Source: Amyloporia xantha
Lineage: Eukaryota; Basidiomycota; Agaricomycetes; Polyporales; Adustoporiaceae
DNA: 64,000 nucleotides
Reading direction: 5' to 3'
NCBI GenBank assembly: GCA_036971615.1
Contig: JAYKKR010000003.1
Coordinates: forward strand, 868,001-932,000
This document shows positions 22,639 through 33,305 of this stretch, one piece after another. Made by a program: the position numbers and the translations under genes. Below the pieces are notes generated by a model, which saw nothing but the letters and a program-made list of their open reading frames with translations, was not told the DNA's origin and made no database searches. Positions within the stretch are counted from its first letter, which is position 1, and every line of letters begins with the position of its first letter.

Positions 22639-23285
22639 TTAACACAATAGACATGTGACAAGTGACAGCGATGAAATAGCCTGAGGAGGGTGAATGAGTG
22701 ATGCATCCATGCGCCCAGAGCCCCATTTATGCTCTATGCGCGGGGCTGACAGTGGCAAACTGAACACTCCTATACCTGCGTATCCTGTCAGCCTGACAGT
22801 GTCGAAGATGCAGCTGAGAGCTACTGTCAGCTTTGCGACAGGTTCTAGACTGGCCCCCTCAACCGTTATTTCCAAACGGGCCAGAGGTATCAATCGAATG
22901 TCTTGACACGGTGCGCTCGCACAATTGATCGACCCGCGATGGTTGGCGTATTGCACTGTGGGCATGAAAGTGCCCTCCATGCTGCGTTCATTTGCTCCCG
23001 TAGTGTCGATCACAGCCGTGACGATCATTGAACAGCGGGTCCAGGACCCCGATCGCTTCAAGTTGTTTTACTTCCGCTTCCGTTAACGGTAGTTCTGCTG
23101 CGTCCCTTCGTCTTGCCGGTGGCGTTGTGCCTCATACTGTCAATGTCCGCACGCCAAATGTTGTTCCGGGGCTCCACTAACTTGTTTCCGATCTGCCGCG
23201 CAGCATTTCCTTTACTATGAACCAGTCCGCCGCCCGCGCCGCCATCCACGCCAATTTGCTTCCGCGCTGCGGTTAGACGGCTCAT
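22639..23285 (-). CDS. Island gene D: small unknown protein, gene model uncertain
   Basis: The first exon runs from MSRLTAARKQ (23285) and can be joined through a GTATGA...GCAG intron to TELPLTEAEVKQLEAIGVLD, which looks genuinely coding. From there two readings compete. One continues to a CPQC-containing end. The other is the 140-codon frame 23061-22639 with TGYAGIGVFSLPLSAP and EHKWGSGRM. The second part may instead belong to the 5' end of gene B1. No family is recognised. Confidence 0.4.
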
Positions 23286-23509
23286 TACAGATGCATGACT
23301 CGGTGGGCTAGGCGACTTCCTTAAATACTCCTGTACGCTCTATGTAATCTAGTTTCATACCAGCTGCCTTGGAAACTATATCACCGTATGGCGTGAGTAC
23401 CAACCACTAGAGCATGGTCCGGGTCACCTCATTCTTTACAGGAGTAACAAGCGTGCCTCTACTAAACGCAGAGCGGTCGACGGTGACTCAGGACAGGTCG
23501 GGAAACGGT

Positions 23510-24861
23510 ATGAGTTCTTGCCTCTTCTGCGGACAACTCCTACACTTGTCTCAGACTCCGCGCCAACACCGCTTCCGAGAGCGATGCAGATGTAGATGCC
23601 TTGACTGTATCACCTACGCGGTGAGTAAGGCGGTCTTGATCCTACATCAACCACCTCACGTTAAACGCAGGGTGACTGAGGAGCTCAACGGGCCCACAGA
23701 CATCACTGGAAATAGCGATCAAAAAACCATGCATGTATCCGCAGGTCTGTCTCACTAATGCGTATCGCGGTCTACCTTACTCATCATATGTGGCACTAAA
23801 GACTCGACACGTGCGGTTGAGCAGTTGAGCGACTCTGGTGTCGACGGGACTGGACCTGCGAGCAACAGCAGCACCGAAAGTGGTCCAGCCAATCCTGCAG
23901 ATTTACCCTTGCAGGTGTCAGGCACAGCAGGTCAGCGCACGCTGCAGGCCGAAAGCGCTGCACATGCCATACAGGGTGTTTGGCAAGAAGATATAAATCA
24001 CAATGTCATTTGGACCAGCCCTTGTGGTGCAGACTACCCACGGGAATTAGTACGGTGAGAGCATCGGTCGTTCAGATGACGTGCTGATCTCACTTGCTAC
24101 ACAGCCGCCTCCCTGCCTTGCTTGATATAGCAGATAGTGTTGGCCACAGGTACAGTCTCAACAATGTGCCGAGGACAGCGAAATGGGGCATCGGGGCTCG
24201 AGGAGACGTCCTCAACACCCTGTGTATCGGGGACAAGCCTGCATCCATTCTCATCGTTGGAGAATTGCAAAGCAAGTGGTTTTGTAATGATCGGGGGGTA
24301 CTGCATAGCAACGCTAGCATCTCTATAACTCCGATCAACGCAGGCGAGCTGGAACTCGCGAAGACTTTGGCACATCGGCATGCACGCTATGGAGGATCGT
24401 CCAGTCAGTGTTTGCATAATTATTGTATTGCATATGGCTAATAAACCTTCCAGAGCCGCAGAAGCGCGCTGACGTGGTGTGGATGAGTCGTTATCAGGTG
24501 GTCAGAGAGAAAGGTGAAGAGCCTGAGGTAAATTGTTCATTTTCCGTGCAACAGCCCACTAACCTTCAATATGCAGGCAATACATTTCAAACATGTCTAC
24601 GATGCACAAGTGGGTTTCGGTGCACGGAAGGCCATGCGTCAAATCGGGCACATCAGCATTGACGTGAATGATCTTGTTGTCGTGGAGTGCCGCTTGACTA
24701 GATTCAAGTGTGATCCTAAGACAGGGGCCGCCCTGACTACCAGTAGTTGGGCGTCATGGCGTACGTCCTTCGAGCTGCAGTCTATTTCTCTGCTATTGGA
24801 TGGGCCGAAGGTCATCACGCCTGACAGTGAGGATGAGGGTGAGGCCGTTGCCATGATATAG
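23510..24861 (+). CDS. Island gene C: unknown protein with Cys-rich start and FELQSISLLL end
   Basis: The N-terminal exon begins MSSCLFCGQLLHL and has further cysteines (CRCRCLDC). Later exons give ADSTRAVEQLSDSGVDG, ELVRRLPALLDIADSVGHR, AKWGIGARGDVLNTLCIG and EEPEAIHFKHVYD, joined by short introns with GTGAGA, GTCAGT and GTAAAT donors. The end carries DVNDLVVVECRLTRF and WRTSFELQSISLLL. That is the same strand-rich pattern (GDFV-V-V, then LxxIxLL) found near the C-termini of B1 and B2. Function unknown. It lies tail to tail with the nucleotidyltransferase-like gene at 25072-26016. Confidence 0.6.
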
Positions 24862-25071
24862 TTCTATGTTTTTCTCGCACATCTGCCTGCAGTTCCGGCC
24901 AAAAAAATGGGAAAATGGTGGTTGGAGAAAAGGGGAAAAAAAAAGTTAAATCTACAAAACGAATAATATATGTGTCTTTCGAGGAATGGTCAATACACTC
25001 GTGCGCTGTCCTTATAGTTCCTCCTTGTGTGCGGGCATTCCTCCGCGCCGCGGCTGCAAATGTCACCGGCT

Positions 25072-26016
25072 CTACCACAAACACGGACCATCCAAAACGG
25101 ACATCATGACAGCGTTGTCGTGACTGCGCGTGCAACTCACTACCAACCTCGCGTCGGTCTGGTCGCCTTCGCGCCATTCACTGCTGGTTTGACCCCCTAG
25201 CCGCCACTGCACTATTGACCCGTGATCGAGATAAAGGTTGCCAGTGGGAGGCCACTGCGGAGAGAACAGCATTTTCATAGTGCCTTCGTCCGTGAAAGTG
25301 CGCATCCAGAGAGAACAGTGTGAGGGAAGACGTGACCCCGGGTTGCGGTCTGCAACTTCATTGGCGAACAAGGTGAAGTTGTATCCGCGACTTATATATT
25401 TGACTGACGCCGTCCGCTCCGCCTCCGTAAGTCTGCGCAAGGGGAGGAGCCCTTGCTTGTCCATAGTCGGCTGCCAGTACGCGGACAGAATGCAGTCAGG
25501 GCCAAGAACGTTCATGAGTAGGGTGGTCCACGAAAAGGGAATTGGGTACGTGGCTGCTTCCGTGACGCTGCGGATGACATCGATTTGACCTCTGCGTGTG
25601 TGCATCTCGGTGACGGACAGCACACCATATTCGACTGCGTGACTCGGAGTCGTATCTTGGGCGGCAGATTCATTCGCGTCGCAGCCGCCTGTATGGTTGT
25701 ATGAAGGGGGTACATCTCCTGAGGCGGTGGCTGTCTCTTCATCCATCAGATACTCTACAACATGCACCCACGCGCAACAGGGTGCGTAGATATCCAGATT
25801 GTTGGGTCGCCATGTTGCCCCCCGATCAAGTAGCCACAAAGCGGCGGAGCCGGAAATGACGCAACGATAGTCCCGCATGAGTTGTCGAAATGCGTCGGGT
25901 TTGTCGACAAACAGGGACAACAGCACATTCATGCTCCTTGACAGCTCGTTCGCGACTTCGATGCGGGCACTCCTGTTCACCCTGCACCATCTGACCAGTG
26001 CTTTGATGTCCATCAT
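25072..26016 (-). CDS. Island gene A1: nucleotidyltransferase-like protein, degenerate acid pair
   Basis: A single uninterrupted 314-codon frame starting MMDIKALVRW. Residues 51-78 read RCVISGSAALWLLDRG then WRPNNLDIYAP, and a later GQIDVIRS follows. This is the layout of the pol-beta-like nucleotidyltransferase fold: Gly-Ser, then an acidic x-Asp pair, then a third Asp on a strand. In this copy the first acid of the pair is Asn (NLD at residues 73-75). The gene is paralogous along its length to the divergent gene at 26487-27398, sharing CVISGS-ALW, LDIY, PFSWTTLLMN/AFFWTDLLKN and KY-(S/T)RGY-F. The fold assignment is inference. Biological role unknown. Confidence 0.7.
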   Translation of the reverse strand: MMDIKALVRWCRVNRSARIEVANELSRSMNVLLSLFVDKPDAFRQLMRDYRCVISGSAALWLLDRGATWRPNNLDIYAPCCAWVHVVEYLMDEETATASGDVPPSYNHTGGCDANESAAQDTTPSHAVEYGVLSVTEMHTRRGQIDVIRSVTEAATYPIPFSWTTLLMNVLGPDCILSAYWQPTMDKQGLLPLRRLTEAERTASVKYISRGYNFTLFANEVADRNPGSRLPSHCSLWMRTFTDEGTMKMLFSPQWPPTGNLYLDHGSIVQWRLGGQTSSEWREGDQTDARLVVSCTRSHDNAVMMSVLDGPCLW

Positions 26017-26486
26017 CTCAACAATAGTCAGCTAGATTTCCCTAGGCAACCTGTATGTGCACAGTGAGAAGTGGATTCATGCGAGACTCAATAAACCAAC
26101 CATAGCCAGAGAGAATCCGGGGGTGCCATGCGGGCTATCAATCTGCCTTGGCGGACAGTGTGGTGGAAAGGTCAAGTGTATGTTCGATGACATGGAACAC
26201 ACTCGTCGAGTTCATATTGGGTTTCTGACCGAGGGCTGACTCGTTATGTACTTGTTCAAATAGAGCCCGTGTTCGCGGCTGACACGGCTATCGCATCTTG
26301 CCCACCGTCATCCACATCCTATACCTGAACGACGCATCTATCTCGAACCCTAGACGACCCCATGGACGGCTCCACCAATCTGCTGCGTAGCGAGCATGCG
26401 AGGTACGTTGCATCCTCCATCGCATGGGCGGTCATTAATCAGAAACCAGTCTGCCTGTGGAAATATGTGACAATGTCGTCGGCGCG
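26017..26486. promoter_or_regulatory. Shared intergenic region of the divergent A1/A2 pair
   Basis: About 470 bp separates the two head-to-head paralogues and probably holds both promoters. No clear TATA box or known operator was seen. Confidence 0.4.
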
Positions 26487-27398
26487 ATGGATATGTCGAC
26501 CTTGCTGAATTGGAGGTCTACTGCACGCGACGCGTGCGTGCTTGCTACTGGAAACTTGGAACGGACACGCACATATCTTCTGGAACGTTTTGTCGTCGAC
26601 GCTCACTCGTTCGTCAACATGATGAGAACGCATCGCTGTGTGATCTCTGGATCTAGCGCCCTGTGGTTCTTTGACCGGGCGGCAGAATGGGAACCCCAGG
26701 ACCTGGACATCTACACGCCTCACAGTGAATGGGAGGCCGTCTTGTCCTATTTGGAAACCGTCGAAGGCGCCACAGTGGACCGCACACTTCGCCCCGTCGA
26801 GGTGCTAGACGACGGATATGTGGCGAACCATGGCATTGCAGCTGTTGCACGAGCGATCACTCATAAAGGAAGCATCGACGTCGTTCAGAGTCAAAAAGAG
26901 ACACCGCTGTGGCCCATTGCATTCTTTTGGACGGACTTGTTGAAGAACATCCTAGGAGCTGACCAGGCAATGTGCGCTGCGTGGACTTTGCTCGCCTCCC
27001 GACGTGGAATGGTAGTACCGAGGACACTGACAGAGAAGGAAAGTCTTGCTGCCGCGAAATATGTCACCCGCGGTTATGCGTTCGACCTAACTGCGAATGC
27101 CTGGGTGGAATCCGACCACAACCCCTGTCTCCGATGGCTCTGTCCGCATCGCGTGCGGACATTTGGTGACAATGCTTGCCTCATGATCTCTTACGATGTC
27201 ATGCATCCTGACAGCGGGACGGATGTAGTTCAAGCAGTCAGCCTAGACGAAGCAGTCGGGTGGAAATTGGCAGGTCCCAAATGTAGTGAGGATTGTCCTG
27301 GATGGCCAACTCACGGCCCTCTCATCTTATCCGGGACACGTAGCGAGATTGAGGGATGGGCGGCTAGAACCAACGCACGCCTCGATGGTACGGACTAA
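26487..27398 (+). CDS. Island gene A2: nucleotidyltransferase-like protein, intact acid pair
   Basis: A single open frame, about 303 residues from MDMSTLLNWR; a start 30 bases upstream is also possible. It has CVISGSSALWFFDRA, then EPQDLDIYTP, then GSIDVVQSQ, matching the GS...DxD...D signature of the nucleotidyltransferase fold with all acids present. The spacer between GS and DLD is a little longer than usual. It is divergent from the related A1 gene, which lacks one acid. Related proteins appear to be expanded in mushroom genomes, but this is recollection. The substrate (nucleotide, tRNA, protein) cannot be guessed from sequence. Confidence 0.7.
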   Translation: MDMSTLLNWRSTARDACVLATGNLERTRTYLLERFVVDAHSFVNMMRTHRCVISGSSALWFFDRAAEWEPQDLDIYTPHSEWEAVLSYLETVEGATVDRTLRPVEVLDDGYVANHGIAAVARAITHKGSIDVVQSQKETPLWPIAFFWTDLLKNILGADQAMCAAWTLLASRRGMVVPRTLTEKESLAAAKYVTRGYAFDLTANAWVESDHNPCLRWLCPHRVRTFGDNACLMISYDVMHPDSGTDVVQAVSLDEAVGWKLAGPKCSEDCPGWPTHGPLILSGTRSEIEGWAARTNARLDGTD

Positions 27399-27565
27399 TG
27401 CATGTACACAATGTCTATAATCGGCGCAATGCATGATTGCTCGCGAGCCTGCTTCTGCCTACAGGACGAACACCGCGCATGTATCTATGAAACACATATC
27501 TATCCGACGTCGACGATGACATGGCGCGTGGACCACATCCAGGTGCGGGATGTGGTGAACAACCT

Positions 27566-28700
27566 TCAGGAGGATCTCGGCACACATTGGCCTGGGACAT
27601 GAGTGAATACATGTACCGTTTGATGACGCGCACAGCGTACCTCTGTCTCGTTCGCCAAAAAGATGCGATGGAGGGATTCTATGTTGTACCCTCCCAGGGG
27701 TGGATGGAAGGGGCCGATGACGTTCAAGGTGACCACGGCCTCGACGAAGTCACCCCGCCTGAATGAAGCCATGTCCGCGGGTACGATTCCATCCCGGTCG
27801 TCCCATTTCGTCATTTTGATTGGTAGGAGGACGTCCCACCACTGACCAATGGCACAAGCGTCGCACTGGCGAGCATCGGGCGGAAATATTGACAACGGCT
27901 TCGCGTTGTCCAGTGCATGACGCTGGGCTCGTGTGAGTAATGAATGGGGCGCAGATGAACTGCGTACCTGGACAAATACTCGACGGTGTAGATTTAGAGC
28001 CTGCACGTGTGGAATCTGTGCGCCCGCGACTGTTCGCTTGATCAAATTCAAACGAAGCATCTGGCGATCGTATGTCTCGTACATATCGCCGGGGCCAAGA
28101 ACGACATATTGTAATGCAAATGGTGCACTCTCACGCATCCTACCGGTCGGTGTCAGACAACCGTTGTGATGCGTCGTGATGGCTTACCCGTCCCAATTGC
28201 CTAAAGGGCGAAGATCGAAATGTTCAATCACGCCGTACACGCGGATGCGGACGGGAGTGGGTAACATCAGGCGATGGGCCACATCGTGATGAACGCCTAG
28301 GTACCACTGCGTCGGTTTTCCCGTACGCAAGTCATATTCTTGACTGACCGCCAGTCTCTTCGACAACACGCTGACTGTCTCTGGGATAACTTCAAGGGGG
28401 GAAAGCTCTGACGGCAGGCGGGGATCTCCTGTGCGCATGCGTATAGACTGAGGCCACTGGTCGCGCAGCAGGCAGCCGGAATCTGGTGCGAAAGGATATG
28501 TCAATCTGCGCGGGCGAAACACACAAGTAGCGAGACCGAACGTACAGGAAAGGTGGGCCATGGACAGCGACCGTACCACGAATCATCAGACATGCCTGCT
28601 TAGTAGCGTTCATGTGGTATATATCTAGTACCTTCTGCATCCGCGCGCTCGCCTGCGGCCGTCGGGCGGCAATGGACACACAGGGTGTGTGACGACGCAT
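27566..28700 (-). CDS. Island gene B2: unknown protein, paralogue of B1
   Basis: Exons read leftward. The first, with MQKVLDIYHM (28640), ends HGPPFL. The second starts LTYPFAPDSG and ends DLRPLGNWDG near 28190. The third starts MRESAPFALQ and ends HRRVFVQ near 28000. The last starts RHALDNAKPL, contains CDACAIGQWWDVLLP and FRRGDFVEAVVTLNVIG, and stops at 27566. Introns have GTACGT, GTAAGC and GTACGC donors and join in phase. Block order matches B1. Translation may begin at 28640 or at an in-frame Met at 28700. Four CACGTG boxes lie 190-300 bp upstream. No domain is recognised. Confidence 0.6.
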
Positions 28701-29880
28701 GCGACCGGATCAGGCTGCTGCCGCCGCATATCGGAACCTGGCGGGCGGAGCAGCGCCGATAATACCAAGTAGCATTTTCAACCATGGGAGTGAAGTGCTT
28801 AGACGTGAGGCGAAGCGCGAGAGTGGTAGACGACGAAGCAACGAGAGCACAAGCTCCAAGGCTCGCTCGCGAGTCGCGACGCGTCTCGCACGTGAGCATA
28901 CACGTGAGCTTCATTGTAATCCACGTGATTCACGTGCAATACCGTCTCTCACGCGATGAAATAAAATGCGAGAGACAAGAAAAAAATACGCAAGTCGCCA
29001 GCACACCAACTGAAACCCAACATAACAAAATGAAGCTGCCGTAAATTATTTGGACCCTCCACCAATGCCTGCAATACAAAATGGAGAGTAGGCACATGAT
29101 CGGATAAACGTTTAGGTTCCAATGGGTGGAGCTGATTTGTCAGCACCACACACCGTACGTGAATTGATAACCAAATGACAGGTCATTTGGGACTCTCAAG
29201 ATGATCACTTTACTGAGTTATTCTGCCACCCAGTCTTCCATGCGAGGTTACTAGTACTTGAAGCGACATTCCTAGCTGTCACACTGGTCTTTTTGGTGCA
29301 TACCTGCGATTTTATGTCCCCTACTCGAACACTCTGTTTGCTATGGCCGGGATGCAAATATTCGCAGCAGCTCTGATAAATATTAAGAGCAGGGATGTCG
29401 CAATCCAGAAAAAAGCGAAGGGTTAGCCTGCACGTATCTTCTGTAAATAATTGCCAGCTAAGCACTCTGGTTCAGCACTGTGACTATGGTTTCCCTGTTA
29501 GCTGGTCCCCAATCGTGGTTTTGCATCCATCAATTCGTCTCCTACGCAGAAAAAAGGTTATCTGTAACCTGTGCTTGGCTTCCAAAGTAAATAAATGCAA
29601 CGAGGACCCGAACCGTGGTCCGGCGCTAACCCGTCGTGTCCTGCTGCACCAGGTAGTAACCTGTGTGGGCTTGGCAAGCGTAGTGACACTCCTTGCGGTG
29701 TCCAAGAATGTGTCTCAGCTTTCGAAGCGATCGAATATGGGGCATACAAGGCGGTACGCACAGCATAACTCCTATCTATTAACTCTCTACCTTCGCCTGT
29801 CTTTCAATATGTTTACTTCGTCGCAATGAGAAGTTTACCATTCAGTCCGCCCCTCAGCATCATTCGCACATGACAACCTG
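28701..29880. other. Intergenic, no supported gene
   Basis: Apart from the CACGTG cluster, the sequence holds only unrecognised short frames; the longest is 29395-29829, plus strand. Confidence 0.4.
28889..28936. promoter_or_regulatory. Cluster of four CACGTG E-boxes
   Basis: CACGTG occurs at 28889, 28901, 28922 and 28931, all within 48 bp. CACGTG is the palindromic site of bHLH regulators (Cbf1/Pho4/SREBP types in fungi). The cluster lies just upstream of gene B2, which is transcribed away from it. Confidence 0.5.
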
Positions 29881-31500
29881 CTCAAGTCGAGCCTTAGCGG
29901 ACGCTTTAATAGTGTATTTGACCTAGGGAATGTGTTCCTTCTCAATAATGTATTTGGCCGAGGGAATTTCTTCCTTCCAAAACATGAAACATCGGCGTTT
30001 ACTAAAGATGGTCTTTTACCGCAGAAGACCGCGAGGAAGATACTAATGTCAGATATGGCAAACCAGCAGGTGTGCTTGTTTTCTCCCCGCTGCGCTGAAA
30101 GATAAGGTAAAACGACTCAGGCGATCCATGTTTTGTCCTTTAATCGTCTTTCATGAACACCCGAAGCGCACTGTCCAGAGATCTGAAACCCAGCAGCGTT
30201 GTGAAGATGACCTCAAGCAAGGAGGGGAGGCCGGCGTTCGACGGAAATAGGATCAACTGGACGAAGAAATTCACCTTTCTAGTCGCCGGGACGGGAGGAC
30301 GCTGGAGAGTTCGGTCGGTCAGATGTAACTGCTGAGGATCTGAATGCGAAGCAAAGCGAGCAACGTCCGGGCCTCGACCTCGCTCGGTACGTGTCTTACA
30401 CTGGGAATCAACACTCTTGTGCATCATGTCATCTGATATAAACCTTGTTAATTATCAGGACTTGTCAGACCTTCGAAAGAACGTCGACAACATGGGATCA
30501 TGTGAATTTCATTACTCCAAAGGAGTCCTCGGGAGAAATGCATGATTGGCTGATTCGAGATCTAATGAGCTTTGTTGGGCGGTAGTAACAGATAGCATCT
30601 CTTGTCAAGTGCGAACAATAGAAAATATCATATTGTATACCTGGCATGTAATAGATCAGCGATGGTAAGCAGAACGAGTGTATGATTTAAGGGCCCACCT
30701 GTAAAGCGGAGACCTGTCGCCTAATTCACGGAATTCTTCCGCTCTGTCCGCAGTGATACCCTCCTTGGAGCAGTGAGCACGTTTCTCTCTGTTCATCCGC
30801 GAGAATTCAAGCATCCCCACGATGCTGAGAATCGCGCTACATATTGGGGTTAGTGATATCACAGTACAAAGACAACGCTCGGTAGGCGATAGGGGAAGAT
30901 GGAGTACGTACACCATACAAGAGCATGCGATGTTGGTGGCATGGCCGGGATGGTATCTAGGACTGTCTTGAGGTCGATATATGAATGACGACGCGATACT
31001 GTGACGAAGGAGCGTGAAACAAACTGCCGTTGCTATACATATAAACACTCTTACGCGCCGGTATTCCCGAGACCCGTCATCAAGGCTAGCATTGCGCCAC
31101 GCTTGATATCTCCCCCTGCACTACCGCTTGTCCACGCTAGGAGACAGGCAGATGACGGGAAGAGGCCACATGCCGCAATGATAGTGCCAATATACCCAGC
31201 CACTGACAGAAGAGATCCTGCAAGGACGAAGGGTCCTCGGACGCCCAGTCGGTCTGAAGCGATCCCGAACAGGACAGTGGAAATGCAACCGCAGATGTTA
31301 GGGGGCACCGTCAGCAGCTGTGCGTGCAATGAGGAATAGCCCAGTCCGACGATGATAGTCTGCAGGAAAAGCGCGAAGGCGAACAGGGGAATCATGATGC
31401 TATCAGTCGATTCGTCAGTCGTCATAGTGTCGTAGTGTGGCATTGCAGCCGAGTTCTCTATGCCAGCGAGAAGATATGAGTGCGGATCTGTGAGTGCCTG
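29881..31500. repeat. Left copy of a 1.6-kb direct repeat
   Basis: This segment is closely similar to 49851-51524 in the same orientation, with scattered substitutions and small indels. Identity is high from about 30120 and weaker at the outer end (29881-30100). It contains the 3' part of an MFS transporter gene and its downstream flank. Similarity stops abruptly at GAGTGCCTG (about 31500). Confidence 0.9.
30656..31500 (-). pseudogene. MFS transporter (Dal5/allantoate permease-like), 3' fragment
   Basis: Reads QALTDPHSYLLAGI, then IMIPLFAFALFLQTIIVGLG, GIASDRLGVRGPFVLAG and TSGSAGGDIKRGAMLALMTG. After a GTAAGAG...CACAG intron it continues SSFIYRPQDSPRYHPGHATN and EFRELGDRSPLYR. This is the C-terminal half of an anion:cation symporter family transporter. 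Everything upstream of QALTDP is missing. Relative to the right copy it lacks about 13 residues between two VAGY repeats (SVAGYIGT instead of SVAGYTVLFSTGLPVAGYIGT). That removes most of a transmembrane helix, so the copy is non-functional. The GGDIKRG region, by contrast, is in frame here. Confidence 0.85.
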
Positions 31501-33305
31501 GACGTATGCATGCGAGATAGACTTCTGCGTGGTCCGCGAGCCGGCAGAATAGATGGACATGTAGTCGTCCAGTAATGGAACGGGATCGATGACTGAAGGG
31601 GCAGCGCGAAAGCGAAGTCGACATCATTCATAAGGGCGTGGACGATTTTGAAATGGATAATGGATATGACAGAATGGGACGCAGAAGAGCGACGTCTTCC
31701 TGGTTGCTTTTCCTCCTCCACAAGCGCGCCGGGAGTCATCTCCGAAATTGGGCGCTGTTGGTCTCCGTCATTATATGATCCTAGCTATGGCAGAAGTAAG
31801 TGGGCAAATTCGTGTTTTGAAGCAAAAGCGGCGTACCTTCAAACATTGCTTTCCAAATCATCTTCATTATGTACTACAGATTGCCCTACCAAAGGAACGA
31901 CTCGCAGCATGAAAGGGCGTTCAGCTTTGGTAGTTAAGTACTCAGCGCTCCGTGTTTAGCCATCAGCATCTAGATACCCAGAGATCAATTCCGTGCAATC
32001 GATATATTGTCCATGCAAAATGTATGTTCGAGAAAAGGACATCCTCTCGCGCAAAGGCAGTGGGCGAATTGCTGGACGTCGATTGACCAGGTTGCAGTCC
32101 GCAGAAGGACAGCGCATAACAGCATGGGCGCCACGAATCTAGATGAAGACGTGGAGATTTGAGCAATACATGTAAGCACGACGGTTCGACGCGATACAAT
32201 CGTTAGCACCAGATATGAGGACTAGAAACGTCGCAGAGCAGGAACATCAAGACATTTCTTTCAGAGACAACAATTCCGACTGACTTTTACAGCTGTTCTG
32301 ACAGGGATGATCTCTGCAAAAAGAAAATATTTCGACGACTTCAAGAGCCGAGAAACTTGCTACACATCAATGTTCCACATAGCGAATTTCCATGAATGCG
32401 GATATTGTCGGAGGGCAGCGTGAATTTGCTGAGAAGCCCGGCAGGAGGTTGAAACCTGTTGAAACCCATTCGCCAGATCAAAAGATCCTACCCCACTTCT
32501 ACACACCGCGGAGCATCGGCCGCTGAGTCACAATTCTATGCGCCGAACCTACATGCAACTGGTTCTGCCCTGCCCTTTGGACTTTGCAATTGCAAGTTCT
32601 CCGTGGCTCGTGAGCTCTTCATATCAAGCCTGTTCAGCTGCGTAGGTGTTTCAAATTCGGTCGGAACTGGGATACATGCAAGGAATGAGGCTCTGCAGCG
32701 TGAGACTGTGAGTACATACGGCGTAGATATTGCTTATCAAGGACCTGTTCGTCACACTCTTGGTACATCGGCGGAGCTCTGGCTTCTCTCGAATGAAGAT
32801 GGAGGGATGATCAAGCTTTGTTCTGTCAATTGGTAGTGATCACGATCCCAATGCCAAGGTACAGGCATCCGACGCCAGCCGGGTCACCGACGTCAAACGG
32901 ATCAGTTGCCTAGAATAGTATTTTGGGCAATGACTAGTCTCCTGTGAGCAGAGTAGATAGTACTTCCTTCAACCTTCAAAGCTTCATGTATCATGACCGG
33001 TGCAGCAGCTTGATCATGCGCGTCGGATTTGTTCTCTCAGAATCCCTATGAGAGAACCACGTGGTATACTATTTTAGGCAACTGACCCGTTTGACGTCGG
33101 TGAGCCGGCTGTCGGATGCCTGTATATGCTCACTCTAATACTGTAAGTTGTCTACGGGTTCACAGTAGCATGTGCTCGTCAGAAAATGGCGTGTTCGACA
33201 TCTTGATGGTTTCAAAAAGGCTGATGCCCTCTATTCCTCAAAGTTGTTGCTTCAGCTCAGCGTAGAGCTCTCTTTCCTTGTCCCATATTTCTCAGCGGTT
33301 CTACG
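31501..33305. other. Intergenic with a MITE, no supported gene
   Basis: Short frames only. The TA-flanked MITE at 32862-33122 is the only recognisable structure. Confidence 0.45.
32862..33122. mobile_element. 261-bp MITE with about 60-bp inverted ends and TA duplication
   Basis: The left end starts CAGGCATCCGAC and includes CACCGACGTCAAACGG and CAGTTGCCTA. The right end is the inverse (TAGGCAACTG, CCGTTTGACGTCGGTG, GGATGCCTG). TA flanks both sides (32860-32861 and 33123-33124). TA duplication suggests the Tc1/mariner superfamily. The interior is non-coding. Confidence 0.85.

Noticed and set aside
30140..30427. Short minus-strand frame conserved in both direct repeats (also 50082-50519)
   Set aside because: Its conservation is explained by the segment duplication. 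The two versions differ at both ends and show no domain.
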